From Methylobacterium bullatum (lineage in GTDB: Bacteria; Pseudomonadota; Alphaproteobacteria; Rhizobiales; Beijerinckiaceae), in the NCBI GenBank assembly GCA_902712845.1, contig LR743504.1, positions 1,710,001-1,774,000 of the forward strand: DNA of 64,000 bases, written 5' to 3'. Made by a program: the position numbers and the translations under genes. The notes beneath the pieces are model-generated. The model was not told the origin of the DNA and made no database searches. It was given only the letters and a program-made list of their open reading frames with translations. Of this stretch, positions 18,247 to 27,176 are shown piece after piece. Position 1 is the stretch's first letter. Each line of letters begins with the position of its first letter.

Positions 18247-21200
18247 ATGACCGCAACGGCTGAGCCCGCCACCGGCCCGAATCCCGCTCCGTCGCCCGTC
18301 GCCGGGCCGGGGCCGGTCAGTCCGCGTGCCGCCAACCGCCAGGGCGCCGGCCTGCCGCGCCGCCTCGCCGAGGCGCTGAGTGGCGAGGCGAAGTTCGACG
18401 CCTTCACGCGGGGGCGCTATGCCAACGACGCCTCGATCTACCAGATCATGCCGGTGGGCGTGGTCCTGCCCCGCAGCGCCGCCGACATCGCCGCCACCCT
18501 GAAGATCGCGGCCGAGCACGACGTGCCGGTGATCCTGCGCGGCGGCGGCACCTCCCAGAACGGCCAGCCCATCGGGCGCGGCCTCGTGGTCGATTGCTCA
18601 CGCCATTTCAACGGGATCATCGCCTACGACCCAGAGGCCGGAACCATCACCGTCGAGCCCGGCATGGTGCTGGAACGGTTGAACACGCGGGTGAAGGCCG
18701 ATGGCTGGTTCTTCCCCGTGGAGCCCTCCACCGCCACCCGCTGCACCATCGGCGGCATGGCCGGCAACAATTCCTGCGGCGCCCGCTCCCTGCGCTTCGG
18801 CAAGATGAGCGACAACGTGCTCAGGCTTGAAGCTCTGTTCCATGACGGCGAGCCTTTCGGTTTCGGTCTCACCGGAAACGAGGCGACGGGCGTCACCGGC
18901 TCGCGGCGGGCGGACGACCTCGCCGCCGCCATGCGGGCTCTGGCCGAATCCGAGCGCGACGAGATCCTGCGAATGTACCCGAGGGTGCAGCGTCGGGTGG
19001 GCGGCTACAATCTCGATGCGCTGATCGAGGCGCGGCCGAACCTCGCCCATCTCCTCGTCGGCTCGGAGGGCACGCTCGCCGCGACCACCAGCGTGACGTT
19101 GAAGCTGTCGCGCCTGCCGACGCACCGGATCATGGGCGTCTGCCACTTCCCCTCGTTCCGCTCCGCCATGGAGACGACGAAGGCGATCGTCGATCTCGAT
19201 CCCGTGGCGGTGGAACTCGTGGACAACAACGTGCTGGTGCTCGGCGCCGACATCCCGCTGTTCCGGGCGACGCTGGCCGACATCACCCGTGGCACGCCGA
19301 ACTGCCTGCTGCTGGTGGAATTCGCCGGCGACGACCGGGATGCGCTCCTGGCCGATCTTCGGCGTCTCGACGCGTGCATGGCCGATAACGGCCATGTGGA
19401 CGCCGTCGTGGAGGTGCCGGAGCCGATCCGCCAGAAATCGGTGTGGGAGGTGCGCGAGGCCTGCCTCAACATCATGATGTCGATGAAGGGGGATGCGAAG
19501 CCCGTCTCCTTCATCGAGGATTGCGCGGTGCCGCTGGAGCATCTCGCCGACTACACCGACGCGGTGACGGAGGTGTTCACCCGCCACGGCACGCGCGGCA
19601 CCTGGTACGCCCATGCCTCCGTCGGCTGTCTGCATGTGCGCCCGATCCTCGACATGAAGCAGGGCGGGGACGTCGCCAAGATGCGCGCCATCGCGGAGGC
19701 CGCGAGCGAACAGGTCCGCCGCTTCAAGGGCTCCTATTCGGGCGAGCATGGCGACGGCATCTCGCGCTCGGAATACATCGCGCCGATGTTCGGCGAACGC
19801 CTGACCCGCGCCTTCGAACAGGTGAAGGACGCGTTCGACCCGGAGAACCGGCTCAACCCCGGCAAGATCGTCCGACCGCTCAAGATGGACGACCGCTCGC
19901 TGATGCGGTTCCAGCCGGGCTATACGGTGAGCCAGCCGAAGAAGACCGCTCTCGACTGGTCGGAATGGGGCGGTTTCGGCGGCGCCGTCGAGATGTGCAA
20001 CAACAACGGCACCTGCCGGAAGCTCGCGGGCGGGGCGATGTGCCCGTCCTACCGTGCCACGAAAGACGAGCAGCACCTTACCCGTGGCCGGGCGAACTCC
20101 CTGCGGCTCGCGATCTCGGGGCAGCTCGGCGCCGACGCCTTCACCAGCCCCGAGATGAAGCGGACCCTGGATCTCTGCGTCTCGTGCAAGGCCTGCCGCC
20201 GCGAATGCCCCACCGGCATCGACATGGCGAAGATGAAGGTCGAGTTCCTGCACCATTACCATGCCCGCCACGGCCTGCCCCTGAAGGAGCGGCTGGTGGC
20301 GGCCCTGCCGCTCTATGCCGGCACCGCCGCCTGGCTGGCGCCGCTCCTCAACCTGCGCGACCGGGTGCCCGCCTTGGCGAGGCTGTCGGAGCGGGTCGCC
20401 GGGCTCTCGGCGCGGCGGACCCTGCCGCGCTGGCGCAGGCCCTGGGTCGAGCAGGGCGAGCCGGCCCATCCCGGTGATGTGACCGGCGATTTCCGCGACG
20501 TCGTGCTGTTCGGCGACACGTTCAACCGCGCCTTCGAGCGGGAGAACCTGGAGGCGGCCGAGCGTGTGCTGATCGCCGCCGGTTACCGTCTGCATCGGGT
20601 CTTCCCCAACCGTGGACGACGCCCCCTCTGCTGCGGCCGCACCTACCTCGCCTCCGGCCAGACCGACCGGGCCCGCGAGGAGGCAAGGCGCACGCTCACC
20701 ACGCTCTTGCCCTTCATCCGGGCCGGTGCCCGGATCGTCGGGCTCGAACCCTCCTGCCTGCTGACCTTCCGGGACGAGTTCGCATCCCTGCTTCCCGGCC
20801 CGGAGGCGGGGGAGTTGAGCAAAGCGAGCCTGCTGTTCGAGGAACTGCTCGCCGTCGACCTCGATGCCGGGCGGATCGCCCTGCCTCTGGCGGACCAGGG
20901 CGGGCGCGTCGCCCATCTGCACGGCCATTGCCACCAGAAGGCCTTCGCCGCCATGGGCGCGGTGGAGACGGTGCTGCGCGCGGTGCCGGGGCTCGACGTG
21001 CGGGTGATCGAGTCGAGTTGCTGCGGCATGGCGGGCGTCTTCGGCTACGGCGCCGAGACCATCGACGTGTCGCTCGCCATGGCCGAGCTCTCGCTGTTCC
21101 CGGCCCTGCGCAAGGCCGGCCCGGACGATCTCGTCGTGGCCGACGGCACCAGCTGCCGGCACCAGATCCATGACGGCCTCGGCCTGCAGACGCTCCACGT

Positions 21201-21249
21201 CGCGCGCGTGCTGGACGCGGCGATGGCGGCGTCGGCCGACCGTCACTGA
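18247..21249 (+). CDS. FAD/Fe-S 2-hydroxyacid dehydrogenase, YdiJ-like
   Basis: A 1000-residue fused oxidoreductase resembling E. coli YdiJ and D-2-hydroxyglutarate/D-lactate dehydrogenases. An N-terminal FAD_binding_4 domain (about 70-260) has RGGGTSQNGQPIG. The FAD-oxidase C-terminal domain (to about 560) contains SGEHGDGISRSEY. Then come two cysteine clusters (CNNNGTCRK...C and CVSCKACRRECPTG) for Fe-S centres, and CCG domains (CCGRTY, ESSCCGMAG). It likely oxidises a D-2-hydroxyacid (D-2-hydroxyglutarate, D-lactate or glycolate) and passes electrons to quinone. Monocistronic with a hairpin 50 bases after the stop. Confidence 0.88.
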   Translation: MTATAEPATGPNPAPSPVAGPGPVSPRAANRQGAGLPRRLAEALSGEAKFDAFTRGRYANDASIYQIMPVGVVLPRSAADIAATLKIAAEHDVPVILRGGGTSQNGQPIGRGLVVDCSRHFNGIIAYDPEAGTITVEPGMVLERLNTRVKADGWFFPVEPSTATRCTIGGMAGNNSCGARSLRFGKMSDNVLRLEALFHDGEPFGFGLTGNEATGVTGSRRADDLAAAMRALAESERDEILRMYPRVQRRVGGYNLDALIEARPNLAHLLVGSEGTLAATTSVTLKLSRLPTHRIMGVCHFPSFRSAMETTKAIVDLDPVAVELVDNNVLVLGADIPLFRATLADITRGTPNCLLLVEFAGDDRDALLADLRRLDACMADNGHVDAVVEVPEPIRQKSVWEVREACLNIMMSMKGDAKPVSFIEDCAVPLEHLADYTDAVTEVFTRHGTRGTWYAHASVGCLHVRPILDMKQGGDVAKMRAIAEAASEQVRRFKGSYSGEHGDGISRSEYIAPMFGERLTRAFEQVKDAFDPENRLNPGKIVRPLKMDDRSLMRFQPGYTVSQPKKTALDWSEWGGFGGAVEMCNNNGTCRKLAGGAMCPSYRATKDEQHLTRGRANSLRLAISGQLGADAFTSPEMKRTLDLCVSCKACRRECPTGIDMAKMKVEFLHHYHARHGLPLKERLVAALPLYAGTAAWLAPLLNLRDRVPALARLSERVAGLSARRTLPRWRRPWVEQGEPAHPGDVTGDFRDVVLFGDTFNRAFERENLEAAERVLIAAGYRLHRVFPNRGRRPLCCGRTYLASGQTDRAREEARRTLTTLLPFIRAGARIVGLEPSCLLTFRDEFASLLPGPEAGELSKASLLFEELLAVDLDAGRIALPLADQGGRVAHLHGHCHQKAFAAMGAVETVLRAVPGLDVRVIESSCCGMAGVFGYGAETIDVSLAMAELSLFPALRKAGPDDLVVADGTSCRHQIHDGLGLQTLHVARVLDAAMAASADRH

Positions 21250-21299
21250 CGGCCGGGCCGGGCGGCTGGTCATGGTTGTAAGGACATGATGGATGGTAT

Positions 21300-21324
21300 C
21301 GAGAAAGGCGGGCCGCCTTTCTCG
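21300..21324 (+). terminator. Strong hairpin after the FAD/Fe-S gene
   Basis: Perfect 11-bp stem CGAGAAAGGCG / CGCCTTTCTCG with a GGC loop, 50 bases downstream of the stop. No T-run follows, so it may act as a stabilising hairpin or a weak terminator rather than a canonical intrinsic one. Confidence 0.55.
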
Positions 21325-21353
21325 CGTGGGATCCGCCTCGCTCAGGGGACGAC

Positions 21354-21737
21354 ATGACCGACCTGGAGCAGAACAAAGCGAACGTGATCGCTTTCTATCG
21401 GCTGATGTTCGACGCGTGTCGGCCGCGCGAAGCCATCGAGCGTTATGCCGGGGACGACTACATCCAGCACAATCCGCATGTGGCGAATGGCAAGGATGGC
21501 TTCATCGCCTATTTCGAGCGCATGGCGCGTGAATGGCCGGGCAAGCGGGTGGAGGTGAAGCGGGCGGTCGCTGAGGGGGATCTCGTAGTGCTGCATTGCC
21601 TGCAGCACTGGCCGGGCGATCACGATTATGCGGCCATCGATATCTTCCGGCTCGATGAAGGCGGCAGAATCATCGAGCATTGGGACGTGCTGCAGATCCT
21701 GCCGGATTCTTCCGCCAATCCGAACGGGATGTTCTGA
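21354..21737 (+). CDS. SnoaL/NTF2-like protein
   Basis: A 127-residue single-domain protein of the SnoaL-like (nuclear transport factor 2 fold) superfamily. Seen: NVIAFYRLMFD, the YIQHNPHVANGKDGF block (typical of bacterial SnoaL-like proteins, with the His-Asn pocket), and a C-terminal IDIFRLDEGGRIIEHWDVLQ. The fold hosts isomerases, cyclases and hydrolases acting on small hydrophobic compounds; no substrate can be assigned. It sits alone, 104 bases after the 2-hydroxyacid dehydrogenase, with a hairpin between, so it is likely a separate unit. Confidence 0.8.
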   Translation: MTDLEQNKANVIAFYRLMFDACRPREAIERYAGDDYIQHNPHVANGKDGFIAYFERMAREWPGKRVEVKRAVAEGDLVVLHCLQHWPGDHDYAAIDIFRLDEGGRIIEHWDVLQILPDSSANPNGMF

Positions 21738-22200
21738 TCCTCGGGATCGCTGACCTTCCCGGCCACGCACCCGTCCAGACCCGGCTGGCCGCCGACGCGT
21801 TGGGACCGCCGGCCGAGCTCACCGCGAACTGCGTCGCATCCTCCGGGTCATGGCGACGAGTTCGTCACGCGCGGTCGAGTGCGGCATCCTCGGTGCTGGG
21901 CGTTCCGGAGGTGCCTGTGGGGAAGGGACGGATTCGCCCGATGAATGCCGTCCTGTCCGCTCTTGCCGAAGCAACCGGCTCTTCGCGGTGAATGGTCTTC
22001 TCGCCGATATCTGCGGCATCAGCCCCATGAGGCGAGACACCGGGAGATCCAAGGGCCGCTTCCTTGCCATCCGCCCCAGACCACCCAGCAAGGTGTAGAA
22101 TTGCTTGAATTACAATAGAAATATTGTCTCTTCAAGATCAAGAGTAATCAATTATACATTTTTTGGACTGATAATGCCAGTACCATTTGCAGGTTATGAT
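21738..22200. other. Intergenic region upstream of the chemoreceptor
   Basis: About 460 bases. The first 350 hold no credible gene. The last 110 turn AT-rich and include the two-tier dyad listed separately (22104-22136). The chemoreceptor frame stays open back to 22105, but the sequence there is low-complexity AT and without a ribosome binding site, so it is treated as leader. Confidence 0.5.
22104..22136 (+). promoter_or_regulatory. Nested dyad in chemoreceptor leader
   Basis: Inner stem ACAATA-GAAA-TATTGT (22112-22127) is nested in an outer pair CTTGAA (22104-22109) / TTCAAG (22131-22136). The double symmetry in an AT-rich leader, 65-97 bases before ATG 22201, could be an operator or an mRNA hairpin. 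No regulator is assignable. Confidence 0.4.
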
Positions 22201-23886
22201 ATGAATCTCGGAAAGTTTAAAATAATTCACAAGGTTTGTGCAGTAATAGCGCTCATCGGTGTGATCGTCAGCGGCTGCGTCTGGTATGCGCAAACACGCA
22301 TGACAACAATCGATGATGCCTACAGTTCGTTCATCACACGAGAGGCGCGCGCGGTTGCCAATCTGCGGCGGATCAACCGGCTCGTCGTTGATCTCAACTA
22401 CAACGTCTATCGGCTGATCGCCGAGACGGATCGTAAGCAGATGGATGACGCATCCGCGCATTTCGACGCCTCTGCCGAAAAGCTCAGAATCATGTTCAAG
22501 ATCCTGCCCGAGCAGGCTCCGACATTCGCCGCGCAGCTGGCCGAGCAAACGGCCATGATCGAAAATTACATCCGACAGATCACAGAGGTGCGTAACCTGG
22601 CGCTAAAGAACGATAACGCTGCGGCCTTGGCGATCGTCCATGACAAGATCGACCCGATCTACTTGGGAGTCATCGCATTCGGCATCAAGCTGTCCGACGA
22701 TGTCGAGACATACGTGTCCACTGCCTCCGACGACCTGACCGCGCAGACCATTGCGACACGCTACGCTCTGATCCTCATCAGCGGCCTCGGCCTGGGCCTG
22801 GGAATGATCGTCGCGATCCTCGTCGTCATCGTCGGCGTCACCCGTCCGATCGGACGCCTCACGGGCATCATGGGCCGTCTGGCCAAGGGCGACGTCACCA
22901 CCGAGGTCGACCTGCAGGATCGCCGCGACGAGGTCGGGACGATGGCCGGCGCGGTGCAGGTGTTCAAGGACGGCATGATCCAGGCGCGCGTCTTGGAAGC
23001 TGAGACCGTCCAGGCCCGCCTGGCGGCAGAAGAGCAGCGCAAGCTCGGGATGCTCCAGATGGCGGATTCCTTCGAGGCGGCGATCGGTGGGATCGTCGGC
23101 ATGGTCTCGTCCTCGGCCACGGAGTTGCAGGCGACGGCGCAGACCATGACCTCCACCGCCACCGAGACCGCGAGCCAATCCACCACCGTGGCCGCCGCCG
23201 CCGAGGAAGCCGCCACCAACGTCAACACGGTCGCCGCCGCCGCCGAGGAGCTCGGCGTCTCGGTCCAGGAGATCGCCCGCCAGGTGAGCGGGTCGGCCGA
23301 TCTCGCCCAACGTGCCGTCGTGGAGGCCGATCAGACCGGTGTCCTCGTCCAGACCCTGAGCCAGGCCGCCGCCCGCATCGGCGACGTCGTCGTCCTGATC
23401 GCGAACATCGCGAGCCAGACGAACCTGCTGGCGCTCAACGCCACGATTGAGGCGGCCCGCGCCGGAGAGGCCGGCCGTGGCTTCGCGGTGGTGGCCACGG
23501 AGGTGAAGGAACTGGCGAGCCAGACCGCGCGGGCGACGCAGGAGATCTCCGAGCAGATCACCCAGATGCAGGGGGCGACCGGACAGGCGGTCTCGGCGAT
23601 CGCCGCCATCACCACCCGCATCCGCGACATCGACGCCGTGGCCACGACGATCGCCGCGGCGGTGGAGGAGCAGGGCGCCGCGACCCAGGAGATCGTCCGC
23701 AACGTGGCTCAGGCGGCCACGGGTACCAGCGAGGTGACGAGCAACATCTCCGGGGTCGCGGGAGCCGCCGAGGAGACCGGGGCCGCGGCGAACCAGGTCC
23801 TGACCTCCGCATCGGAACTCTCGCATCAATCCGAGCACCTCACCGCCGAGGTCAAGCGGTTCCTGGCCACCGTCCGGGCCGCCTGA
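22201..23886 (+). CDS. Methyl-accepting chemotaxis protein
   Basis: A 561-residue transmembrane chemoreceptor. It has TM1 (about 10-30), a helical periplasmic four-helix-bundle-type sensor (about 31-185) with no recognised small-molecule domain, TM2 (about 187-213), HAMP (about 212-265), then a long methylation/kinase-control coiled coil. The signalling hairpin [31 protein letters not shown] is intact, so it should control CheA. There is no C-terminal pentapeptide tether for CheR/CheB. ATG 22201 (MNLGKFKI, with CAGG 8 bases upstream) is chosen over a start at 22105. No che genes are adjacent. Confidence 0.92.
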   Translation: MNLGKFKIIHKVCAVIALIGVIVSGCVWYAQTRMTTIDDAYSSFITREARAVANLRRINRLVVDLNYNVYRLIAETDRKQMDDASAHFDASAEKLRIMFKILPEQAPTFAAQLAEQTAMIENYIRQITEVRNLALKNDNAAALAIVHDKIDPIYLGVIAFGIKLSDDVETYVSTASDDLTAQTIATRYALILISGLGLGLGMIVAILVVIVGVTRPIGRLTGIMGRLAKGDVTTEVDLQDRRDEVGTMAGAVQVFKDGMIQARVLEAETVQARLAAEEQRKLGMLQMADSFEAAIGGIVGMVSSSATELQATAQTMTSTATETASQSTTVAAAAEEAATNVNTVAAAAEELGVSVQEIARQVSGSADLAQRAVVEADQTGVLVQTLSQAAARIGDVVVLIANIASQTNLLALNATIEAARAGEAGRGFAVVATEVKELASQTARATQEISEQITQMQGATGQAVSAIAAITTRIRDIDAVATTIAAAVEEQGAATQEIVRNVAQAATGTSEVTSNISGVAGAAEETGAAANQVLTSASELSHQSEHLTAEVKRFLATVRAA

Positions 23887-24185
23887 GGCCGGCACGACGA
23901 GCAGGGACGGTCCGGCGGGTGCGGGGCTCGGCGGACCATGAACCGAGGATTTCGGAGGTGAGGCTCCTGTATCTCCGAGCCTGGGGGGCGATCGGGAAGC
24001 GAGCCCCGGGAATGCCGTCTTGACAGCGGAGCTCGCCGGCTCGACCTCTCCATGAGACGGCGAGCCGCCTCTGATCGAGTTTTCAAACCCATGGCAATAG
24101 ACCTGTCACCGGCCGGCGCCGGCCATTCCGGACTCGCGCCGCGAGGTTCTTTCGAGACGGCCTCCGGACGGGCCGGAGGCCGGGC

Positions 24186-24602
24186 ATGAGTACCTTCCTG
24201 TCCGCTCTTGCCGGTGGTGCCCTGATCGGGACCTCCGCCGCCCTGCTCCTCATCCTCAACGGTCGCATCGCCGGGATCAGCGGCATCGCCGCCGGGGCGA
24301 TGCCGCCGTTGAGCCGGGACACGCCGTGGCGCTGGGCCTTCCTCGCCGGCCTCCTGTTCGGCCCGGTCCTGTATCGCCTCGCCTTCGGTGCATGGCCGGT
24401 CGTGCAACTCGACGCACCGTGGAGTCTCATCGTCCTCGGCGGCCTCCTCGTCGGCTACGGGACGCGGCTGGGCGGGGGCTGCACCAGCGGCCACGGCGTC
24501 TGCGGCCTCGCCCGGCTGTCGCCCCGCTCCATCGCGGCGGTGGCGACCTTCATGGCCGCCGCCGCCGGGACGGTGTTCCTCGTCCGCCACGGAGGATGGT
24601 GA
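24186..24602 (+). CDS. YeeE/YedE sulfur-compound transporter, N-half
   Basis: A 138-residue membrane protein, first half of a split YeeE/YedE (DUF395) transporter; family members import thiosulfate or related sulfur species. It has about four hydrophobic segments, and the hallmark loop GGGCTSGHGVCGLARLS carries the conserved Cys residues that relay the substrate. Its stop (TGA 24600-24602) overlaps the next start by one base, so the two halves are translationally coupled. The pair resembles PmpA/PmpB of other proteobacteria. It converges on the encapsulin-desulfurase operon, consistent with a sulfur role. Confidence 0.87.
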   Translation: MSTFLSALAGGALIGTSAALLLILNGRIAGISGIAAGAMPPLSRDTPWRWAFLAGLLFGPVLYRLAFGAWPVVQLDAPWSLIVLGGLLVGYGTRLGGGCTSGHGVCGLARLSPRSIAAVATFMAAAAGTVFLVRHGGW

Positions 24603-25030
24603 TGGAAGCCTTGCGTTCCGCGGTGGGCTTGCTCGCCGGCCTCCTGTTCGGATTCGGCCTCGCTCTGTCGGGCATGATGGACCCGTCCCGTGTCCTCGGC
24701 TTCCTCGACGTGGCCGGGGCCTGGGATCCGAGCCTCGCCTTCGTGCTGGCCGGCGCGGTCGCCGTCTCGGCGCTCGGCTATCTTCTCGTGTCGCGGATGC
24801 GCAGGCCCGTGCTGGCCCAGCGCTTCGAGATTCCCCACAACCGTCCCATCACGGCGAGCCTGGTCGGTGGCGCCGCCTTGTTCGGCATCGGCTGGGGCCT
24901 CGTCGGCCTTTGCCCCGGCCCGGCGCTGGCGGGCCTGACGCTGGGCCTGCCGCAGGTGATCGGATTCGTGGCGGCGATGGTGGCCGGCATGCTGCTCCAC
25001 CGCTTCACCGCCGCCGCATCCCGCAAGTGA
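24602..25030 (+). CDS. YeeE/YedE sulfur-compound transporter, C-half
   Basis: A 142-residue membrane protein, second half of the split transporter. It has GLLFGFGLALSGMMDPSRVLGFLDV, the family signature for the opening of the second repeat, and LVGLCPGPALAGL with the conserved Cys. ATG 24602 is preferred because GGAGG (24591-24595) lies six bases upstream; ATG 24596 and GTG 24599 in the same frame are too close to the RBS. A strong bidirectional terminator follows at 25123. Confidence 0.87.
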   Translation: MEALRSAVGLLAGLLFGFGLALSGMMDPSRVLGFLDVAGAWDPSLAFVLAGAVAVSALGYLLVSRMRRPVLAQRFEIPHNRPITASLVGGAALFGIGWGLVGLCPGPALAGLTLGLPQVIGFVAAMVAGMLLHRFTAAASRK

Positions 25031-25122
25031 TACCGGCCGACTGCGCGGCGGCGGGCGTCCGCCGAACGCGCTGAGGGCGACCATCGGTCGGGATCAGCGC
25101 GGCTTGGTATGAGACGCAAAGG

Positions 25123-25158
25123 CATTCGGCCCGGTCGGAGAACCGACCGGGCCGAATG
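25123..25158. terminator. Bidirectional terminator
   Basis: Perfect 16-bp stem CATTCGGCCCGGTCGG / CCGACCGGGCCGAATG with an AGAA loop, between two convergent units (YeeE/YedE pair and encapsulin-desulfurase). Very stable. T-richness on either side is weak (ATTTCAC to the right; CTTTGCGTC when read on the other strand), but the position supports termination for both. Confidence 0.8.
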
Positions 25159-25187
25159 ATTTCACATCGCGTTCTCGGATCCCGATC

Positions 25188-27176
25188 CTACCGGCGCGGC
25201 AGGCTGTGGAGCCCCTTCAGGAAGGCGTCGACGTCCGCGCGGGTGTTGTAGAAGGCCAGCGAGGCGCGCACCGACTGGTCGACGCCAAAGCGGCGCAGGG
25301 CCGGCAGGGCGCAATGGTGGCCCGAGCGCACGGCGATGCCGCGAGCGTCGAGGTGCTTGGCCACCGCTTCGTTGTCATGCCCGTCGACGACGAAGGACAT
25401 GACGCTGGCTTTCTGTCGCGCGGTTCCGATCAGGCGCAGGCCCTTCACCTCGGCAAGGCCGGCTTGCGCATATTCGAGCAGGTCGTGCTCGTAGGCCGCG
25501 ATGCCGGGCAGCCCGACGCTCTCGAGGTAGTCCAGAGCCGCGCCGAGCCCCACCGCTCCCGCGATGTCCGGCGTGCCCGCCTCGAACTTCTCGGGAACGC
25601 CCTTGTAGACCGTCTTCGAGAAGGTGACGTCCTCGATCATGTGGCCGCCGCCCTGCCACGGGGGCATCGCCTCCAGCAGCGCGCGCTTGCCGTAGAGGGC
25701 GCCGATGCCCGTCGGCCCGAACACCTTGTGCCCGGAGAAGACGAGGAAGTCGGCGTCCAGCGCCTGCACGTCCAGGGGGATGTGCGGCGATGATTGCGCC
25801 GCATCCACCAGCACCGGCACCCCGTAGGCATGCGACAGGGCGATGATCTCACGGACCGGGTTGATGGTGCCCAGAGCGTTGGCGACATGGGTGATCGAGA
25901 CGATCTTGGTGCGGCCCGACAGGAGGGTCGCGAACTGCTCGAAGATGATCTCGCCGCGATCGTCCACGGGAATCACGCGCAGGGTCGCCCCGGTCGCCTG
26001 GGTCAGGAGCTGCCAGGGGACGATGTTAGCGTGATGCTCGATGGTCGAGATGATGATCTCGTCGCCCGGGCCGATATTGGTGCGACCGTAGGAATTAGCG
26101 ACGAGGTTGATCGCTTCCGTGGTGCCCCGGAGGAAGATGATCTCGTCCGTCGAGGCGGCGTTGATGAAGCGACGCACCTTCTCGCGCCCGCCCTCGAACA
26201 GGTCCGTGGAGCGCGCCGCCAGGCTGTGCGCGGCCCGGTGAATGTTCGAGTTGTGGCGAGCGTAGAACTCGGACGTCGCGTCGATGACGCTCTGCGGCTT
26301 GTGGGTGGTGGCCGCATTGTCGAGCCAGACCAGCGGATGCCCGTTGATGCTCTGGTGCAGGGCAGGGAAGTCCTTGCGCACCCGCTCCACGTCGAAGGGT
26401 GCCGCCACCGGGCTGGAGCCCTGCGACGAGACGTGGGGCGCGTGGCCGGGGCGAGGCTCGTGGTGAGTCGACGGGGCGGGCGCGGCGTTGCCCGTCCGGC
26501 TGCGGTCGGCCAGGAAGTAGTACTCGCCCGACGAGAACGGCTCGTCGGCGATCTCCACTGTCCGGCCGGCGCGGGAGGCCGTCTCTTGCGACGCGTCCTT
26601 ACCCTTATGGCCGGGCGCTTCCGGCACCAGGGACGGCGCGAACCCATGCGCGAAGGCATTGGCGCGCGGGTGGTCCTTGGCGATCGTGGCGTGGAGATCG
26701 TGGCCGCCGGGGAGGAAGGCGGCGACATCGGCGACGCTCGGCACGAAGAACTCGGGCAGGCCCCCACGGGGAGCCTGCGCCTCGGGATGGACCGAGGGAA
26801 ACGCCGAGGCTTGAGCGAAGCCCGGACCGGTGAGGCCGGGAAGGCCGACCGGGGGCGCTCCGAACGAGCGGGCGGCCAGCGCCGAGGCGTCGGGCTGAAG
26901 GCCCGACGGCGCGGAGCCCGAGGGGATCGACGGCGTGCCGAGATCCGCTTTGGGGGCGAAGGACTGGGGGGCGATCGGGTGGCCGAAGCCCTGGGGAATG
27001 TTCTCCAGAGCTTGCGGTGCTTGCGGCGTCGACGGCAGGTTCGGGGTCAGGGGCGCGGACGCCGCCTGACCCTGACCGTAGATCTCGCGGGCGAGGCGCC
27101 CGACGAGATCCGCATGCGCCGTGTCGCCGAACACCCCGGTGGGGAGGCCGACCGACGGCGCGTTAGGCGTAGTCAT
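25188..27176 (-). CDS. Encapsulin-cargo cysteine desulfurase
   Basis: A 662-residue SufS-type (group II) PLP cysteine desulfurase with a ~260-residue N-terminal extension, predicted cargo of the adjacent encapsulin. It takes sulfur from cysteine, leaving alanine. The catalytic domain (about 261-662) has FDVERVRKDFPAL, LDNAATTHKP, EHHANIVPW, the PLP lysine in FSGHKVFGPTG (~483) and active-site Cys in RSGHHCALP (~621). The extension is rich in Pro, Gly, Ala, Ser and likely disordered. It carries LVGRLAREIY (24-33) and EYYFLADR (218-225), resembling the conserved motifs I recall from encapsulated desulfurases. Its start overlaps the shell gene by 14 bases. Confidence 0.92.
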   Translation of the reverse strand: MTTPNAPSVGLPTGVFGDTAHADLVGRLAREIYGQGQAASAPLTPNLPSTPQAPQALENIPQGFGHPIAPQSFAPKADLGTPSIPSGSAPSGLQPDASALAARSFGAPPVGLPGLTGPGFAQASAFPSVHPEAQAPRGGLPEFFVPSVADVAAFLPGGHDLHATIAKDHPRANAFAHGFAPSLVPEAPGHKGKDASQETASRAGRTVEIADEPFSSGEYYFLADRSRTGNAAPAPSTHHEPRPGHAPHVSSQGSSPVAAPFDVERVRKDFPALHQSINGHPLVWLDNAATTHKPQSVIDATSEFYARHNSNIHRAAHSLAARSTDLFEGGREKVRRFINAASTDEIIFLRGTTEAINLVANSYGRTNIGPGDEIIISTIEHHANIVPWQLLTQATGATLRVIPVDDRGEIIFEQFATLLSGRTKIVSITHVANALGTINPVREIIALSHAYGVPVLVDAAQSSPHIPLDVQALDADFLVFSGHKVFGPTGIGALYGKRALLEAMPPWQGGGHMIEDVTFSKTVYKGVPEKFEAGTPDIAGAVGLGAALDYLESVGLPGIAAYEHDLLEYAQAGLAEVKGLRLIGTARQKASVMSFVVDGHDNEAVAKHLDARGIAVRSGHHCALPALRRFGVDQSVRASLAFYNTRADVDAFLKGLHSLPRR

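Noticed and set aside
18598-21273. 891-codon minus-strand frame across the FAD/Fe-S gene
   Set aside because: Arg/His/Gly-rich shadow of a well supported plus-strand gene.
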